Assembly: GCA_030043545.1 (NCBI GenBank)
Contig: JASHXM010000079.1
Location: forward strand, 1-6,874
Length of the DNA: 6,874 nucleotides
Direction: 5' to 3'
Source: Thermoplasmata archaeon
GTDB lineage: Archaea > Thermoplasmatota > Thermoplasmata > Lutacidiplasmatales > UBA184
In this document: one piece after another, positions 5,381 through 6,874 of the stretch
How the letters are laid out: each line of letters opens with the position of its first letter
Position numbering within the stretch: position 1 is the stretch's first letter
Notes under the pieces: model-generated
The model's input: only the letters and a program-made list of their open reading frames with translations
Told to the model about the DNA's origin: nothing
Database searches by the model: none
Position numbers and translations under genes: made by a program

Positions 5381-5715
5381 CGGTCGAGGAGACGCTCGCC
5401 TCGCTCGTGGACCGGTTCAACCGCCACGCCGAGCGGACCCCGGCGATGTCCGAGGAGCTCCACGGCGTCGAACGGACGATCCGGATCCGACTGACCGACG
5501 AGGGGAGCTACGCGGTCGACCTGGCGGGGGGACGTCTCCGCAACCTGCGGACCGACGCCAACGGCGGCCGGGCGGATCTGACCATCACGACGGACGTGGC
5601 GACGTTCGACGGACTCGTCCGGAAGGAGATCGGCCCGATGAAGGCGCTCGTCCTGCGCAAGCTGTCGATCGACGGGAGCCTCGAGGACAAGCTGCTGTTC
5701 CGCAAGCTCCTCTGA
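5377..5715 (+). CDS. SCP2 sterol-carrier-like domain protein
   Basis: A 112-aa stand-alone SCP2-type domain. After an N-terminal amphipathic helix (LASLVDRFNRHAE) comes a strand-rich core: IRIRLTDEGSYAVDLAGGRL at 35-54, ADLTITTDVATFDGLV at 66-81, and a final helix-strand unit with KALVLRKLSIDGSLEDKLL at 89-107. The motif order matches the family pattern (strand, ADLTI-like strand, short helix, GKLxIxG-like strand, last helix). Such proteins have a hydrophobic tunnel that can hold lipids or acyl-CoA, and the ligand in archaea is unknown. The ATG overlaps the rnhB stop (ATGA) with no clear Shine-Dalgarno site, so it is probably translated by coupling. A link to RNase HII function is not apparent. 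It ends 11 nt before the convergent decarboxylase gene. Confidence 0.85.
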   Translation: MTVEETLASLVDRFNRHAERTPAMSEELHGVERTIRIRLTDEGSYAVDLAGGRLRNLRTDANGGRADLTITTDVATFDGLVRKEIGPMKALVLRKLSIDGSLEDKLLFRKLL

Positions 5716-5726
5716 GCGCTCGCCGA

Positions 5727-6224
5727 CTACGGCAGGAAGACGCACGCGGCGATGCAGACGCCGTAGTGGTCCATCGGGATCGACAGCTCCTCCGTGCGAT
5801 AGTGGATCCGGCGCAGCTCCACGCCGCGGAAGTGCGCGATCTCCTCCATCCGCCACTTGAGGAACTCCTTGAGCGACTTCTGCGTACCGTGGAGGTGCGC
5901 CTCGGCGACATACCCGCCTTGGCCGTCGGCGCGGAACCCGTAGGCGATCCCGGCGCTGATCACTTCCCCTTCGCCGCCCGAATGCCGCGCGAGCACGCAG
6001 TGCGTGATCGCGCCGCGGGCGATCTTCGTCCGGTCGGTCTGCCGGATCCCGATCGGGAGGACGGAGGAGACGCTCACCAGGTTCTGCTCGCCGATCCCGG
6101 CCTGCAGGAGCGCGAGGTCGAACGCGTTGAGCTCGCTCGTCTTGTTGATCCCCTTCCCGCTCGTCACGAAGAAGCGGGACGGGACGGGGAGCAGCGTCTG
6201 GGCGTTCGTCTCGCCGCGGGGCAC
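5727..6224 (-). CDS. pdaD: Pyruvoyl-dependent arginine decarboxylase proenzyme
   Basis: A 165-aa proenzyme that makes agmatine from arginine, the first step of archaeal polyamine synthesis. Agmatine is also needed for the agmatidine modification of tRNA-Ile. The self-cleavage site is in NLVSVSSVLP at 48-57: cutting between Ser53 and Ser54 gives a beta chain and an alpha chain with an N-terminal pyruvoyl group. SAGIAYGF at 90-97 and AEAHLHG at 107-113 line the active site, with Glu108 matching the proton donor Glu109 of the Methanocaldococcus jannaschii enzyme. The length is the family norm. The start is GTG at 6224, supported by a TATA-like CTTAAG about 25 nt upstream and no Shine-Dalgarno site, so the mRNA is probably leaderless. 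It follows the hexuloisomerase gene by 50 nt on the same strand but likely has its own promoter. Confidence 0.95.
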   Translation of the reverse strand: MPRGETNAQTLLPVPSRFFVTSGKGINKTSELNAFDLALLQAGIGEQNLVSVSSVLPIGIRQTDRTKIARGAITHCVLARHSGGEGEVISAGIAYGFRADGQGGYVAEAHLHGTQKSLKEFLKWRMEEIAHFRGVELRRIHYRTEELSIPMDHYGVCIAACVFLP

Positions 6225-6247
6225 GTCGGCCCGGAGCGGCCTTGCCG

Positions 6248-6253
6248 CTTAAG
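6248..6253 (-). promoter_or_regulatory. TATA-like element upstream of the arginine decarboxylase
   Basis: On the minus strand AAACCTTAAG holds the only AT-rich core in the 50-nt gap between the two minus-strand genes. It is centred about 26 nt before GTG 6224. The spacing fits leaderless initiation and argues that the decarboxylase is transcribed on its own. The match to consensus is weak. Confidence 0.45.
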
Positions 6254-6274
6254 GTTTGGGCGGACGCCGGCGCG

Positions 6275-6847
6275 CTACACCATGATCGCGTGGCGTTTGC
6301 GCATCGACGACTCGGTCTCGCCGCGCGCGGCGAGCAGCTCCGCGACGATCCCGTCGGTGAGGCGGAGGCTCGCGGATTCGAACAGCGTGCCGAGCGGGGC
6401 GAGGCGCGCGCGCTCGGCGTCGTCCGGAAATTCGAGCGTGAGGAGGTGGGTCGCCGCGTGCGCGAGCTTCGAGCTCGCGCGGGACGTCAGCACGACGAGC
6501 TGCGCCCCTTCGCGGCGCACGATGTTCGCGGTCTGGATCGACGAGTAGCTCTCTCCTTGCCCGGACAGGATGAACACCGCGTCGCCCCGACCGACGATCG
6601 GCGTCACGCTCTCGCCGATCACGTACGCCCGCAGCCCGGTCTGGACGAGCCGCATCGCGAACGCGCGCCCGATGATCCCGCTGCGGCCCGCGCCGTAGAC
6701 GAACACCTGGTTCGCGGTGCGGAGGATCTCGACGGCCCGCGTGATCGCGAGCGGGTCGACCCGGCCGAGTGCCTCGGTGACCCGCTCCCCGATGTACCGC
6801 TGCGCCCGGCCGAACAGCGTGGCGCTATCGGGAGCGGCGCCGCCCAC
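6275..6847 (-). CDS. hxlB: 6-phospho-3-hexuloisomerase (PHI), SIS domain
   Basis: A 190-aa single SIS-domain isomerase of the PHI type. It interconverts fructose 6-phosphate and arabino-3-hexulose 6-phosphate. In archaea without the oxidative pentose phosphate route this step feeds ribulose 5-phosphate synthesis. YGAGRSGIIGRAFAMRLVQ at 51-69, the VIGES-VTP segment at 76-83, SGQGES at 95-100 forming the sugar-phosphate pocket, and PLGTLFE at 151-157 with the conserved Glu157 are typical of the family and distinguish it from general SIS proteins. GTG 6847 is chosen because GGAGGAG lies just upstream on the minus strand. The frame stays open to the window edge, so a longer form cannot be excluded. 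The Shine-Dalgarno site suggests it is an internal gene of an operon entering from the right. The partner 3-hexulose-6-phosphate synthase is not in view. Confidence 0.9.
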   Translation of the reverse strand: MGGAAPDSATLFGRAQRYIGERVTEALGRVDPLAITRAVEILRTANQVFVYGAGRSGIIGRAFAMRLVQTGLRAYVIGESVTPIVGRGDAVFILSGQGESYSSIQTANIVRREGAQLVVLTSRASSKLAHAATHLLTLEFPDDAERARLAPLGTLFESASLRLTDGIVAELLAARGETESSMRKRHAIMV

Positions 6848-6850
6848 GGG

Positions 6851-6857
6851 CTCCTCC
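6851..6857 (-). promoter_or_regulatory. Shine-Dalgarno site for 6-phospho-3-hexuloisomerase
   Basis: On the minus strand GGAGGAG ends 3 nt before GTG 6847, with its GGAGG core about 5-6 nt away. It is the strongest ribosome-binding site in the window. It supports the GTG start and implies a transcribed leader or an upstream gene beyond the edge. Confidence 0.6.
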
Positions 6858-6874
6858 TGCCGGCCGCGGGCGTC

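Noticed and set aside
5034..6548. 504-codon plus-strand open frame over the SCP2-like, decarboxylase and hexuloisomerase genes
   Set aside because: Three well-supported genes on other frames occupy the same DNA, and the translation has no recognisable domain.
6275..6847. Generic SIS-domain sugar isomerase such as KpsF or GmhA type
   Set aside because: The combination of GRSGIIGRAFAMRL, SGQGES and PLGTLFE with about 190 residues fits PHI better, and no CBS domains follow.
1..6874. CRISPR array, tRNA/rRNA gene, insertion sequence or phage genes
   Set aside because: No spaced direct repeats, cloverleaf-like segments, transposase motifs or phage proteins were seen. The gaps are at most 98 nt.

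Overview
The window is about 95% coding and very GC-rich. It comes from an archaeal chromosome. Ribosomal protein S8e, SRP19, a GPN-loop GTPase, an NDP-forming acyl-CoA synthetase, a pyruvoyl-dependent arginine decarboxylase and 6-phospho-3-hexuloisomerase together are characteristic of archaea, mostly of euryarchaeal type. The high GC content, many GTG starts and apparently leaderless promoters would fit a high-GC member of the Thermoplasmatota. That placement is inference from gene content only.

Layout from left to right. (1) 1-1066, minus: N-terminal part of an ADP/NDP-forming acetyl/acyl-CoA synthetase that runs off the left edge. (2) 1126-1998, plus: Mrp/NBP35 iron-sulfur carrier P-loop ATPase, divergent from (1). 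(3) 1970-2686, minus: small TraB/TIKI-type protein whose 3' end overlaps mrp by 29 nt. (4) 2785-3087, plus: unrecognised 100-aa protein with an acidic tail resembling the ribosomal stalk C-terminus. (5) 4590 down to 3084, minus: operon of S8e, SRP19 and a GPN-loop GTPase. (6) 4652-5715, plus: RNase HII followed by an SCP2-like protein with an ATGA overlap. (7) 6224-5727, minus: pyruvoyl-dependent arginine decarboxylase. (8) 6847-6275, minus: 6-phospho-3-hexuloisomerase, probably part of a transcript that begins beyond the right edge.

The genes are largely housekeeping: translation and protein targeting (S8e, SRP19, possibly the GPN GTPase), Fe-S cluster delivery (Mrp), RNA-DNA hybrid removal (RNase HII), polyamine synthesis (arginine decarboxylase), pentose supply through the reversed ribulose monophosphate route (hexuloisomerase) and acyl-CoA/ATP metabolism. 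The left two thirds alternates strand at almost every transcription unit. The three divergent gaps are 59, 98 and 61 nt and each holds one AT-rich TATA-like island. The three convergent junctions overlap by 29 nt, overlap by 4 nt, or are 11 nt apart. For four genes the TATA-like element lies about 22-26 nt before the start codon, which predicts leaderless mRNAs. I see no tRNA, rRNA, CRISPR array, insertion sequence or prophage gene. No clearly novel multi-gene system is visible. The most unusual item is the 100-aa protein with the stalk-like tail.
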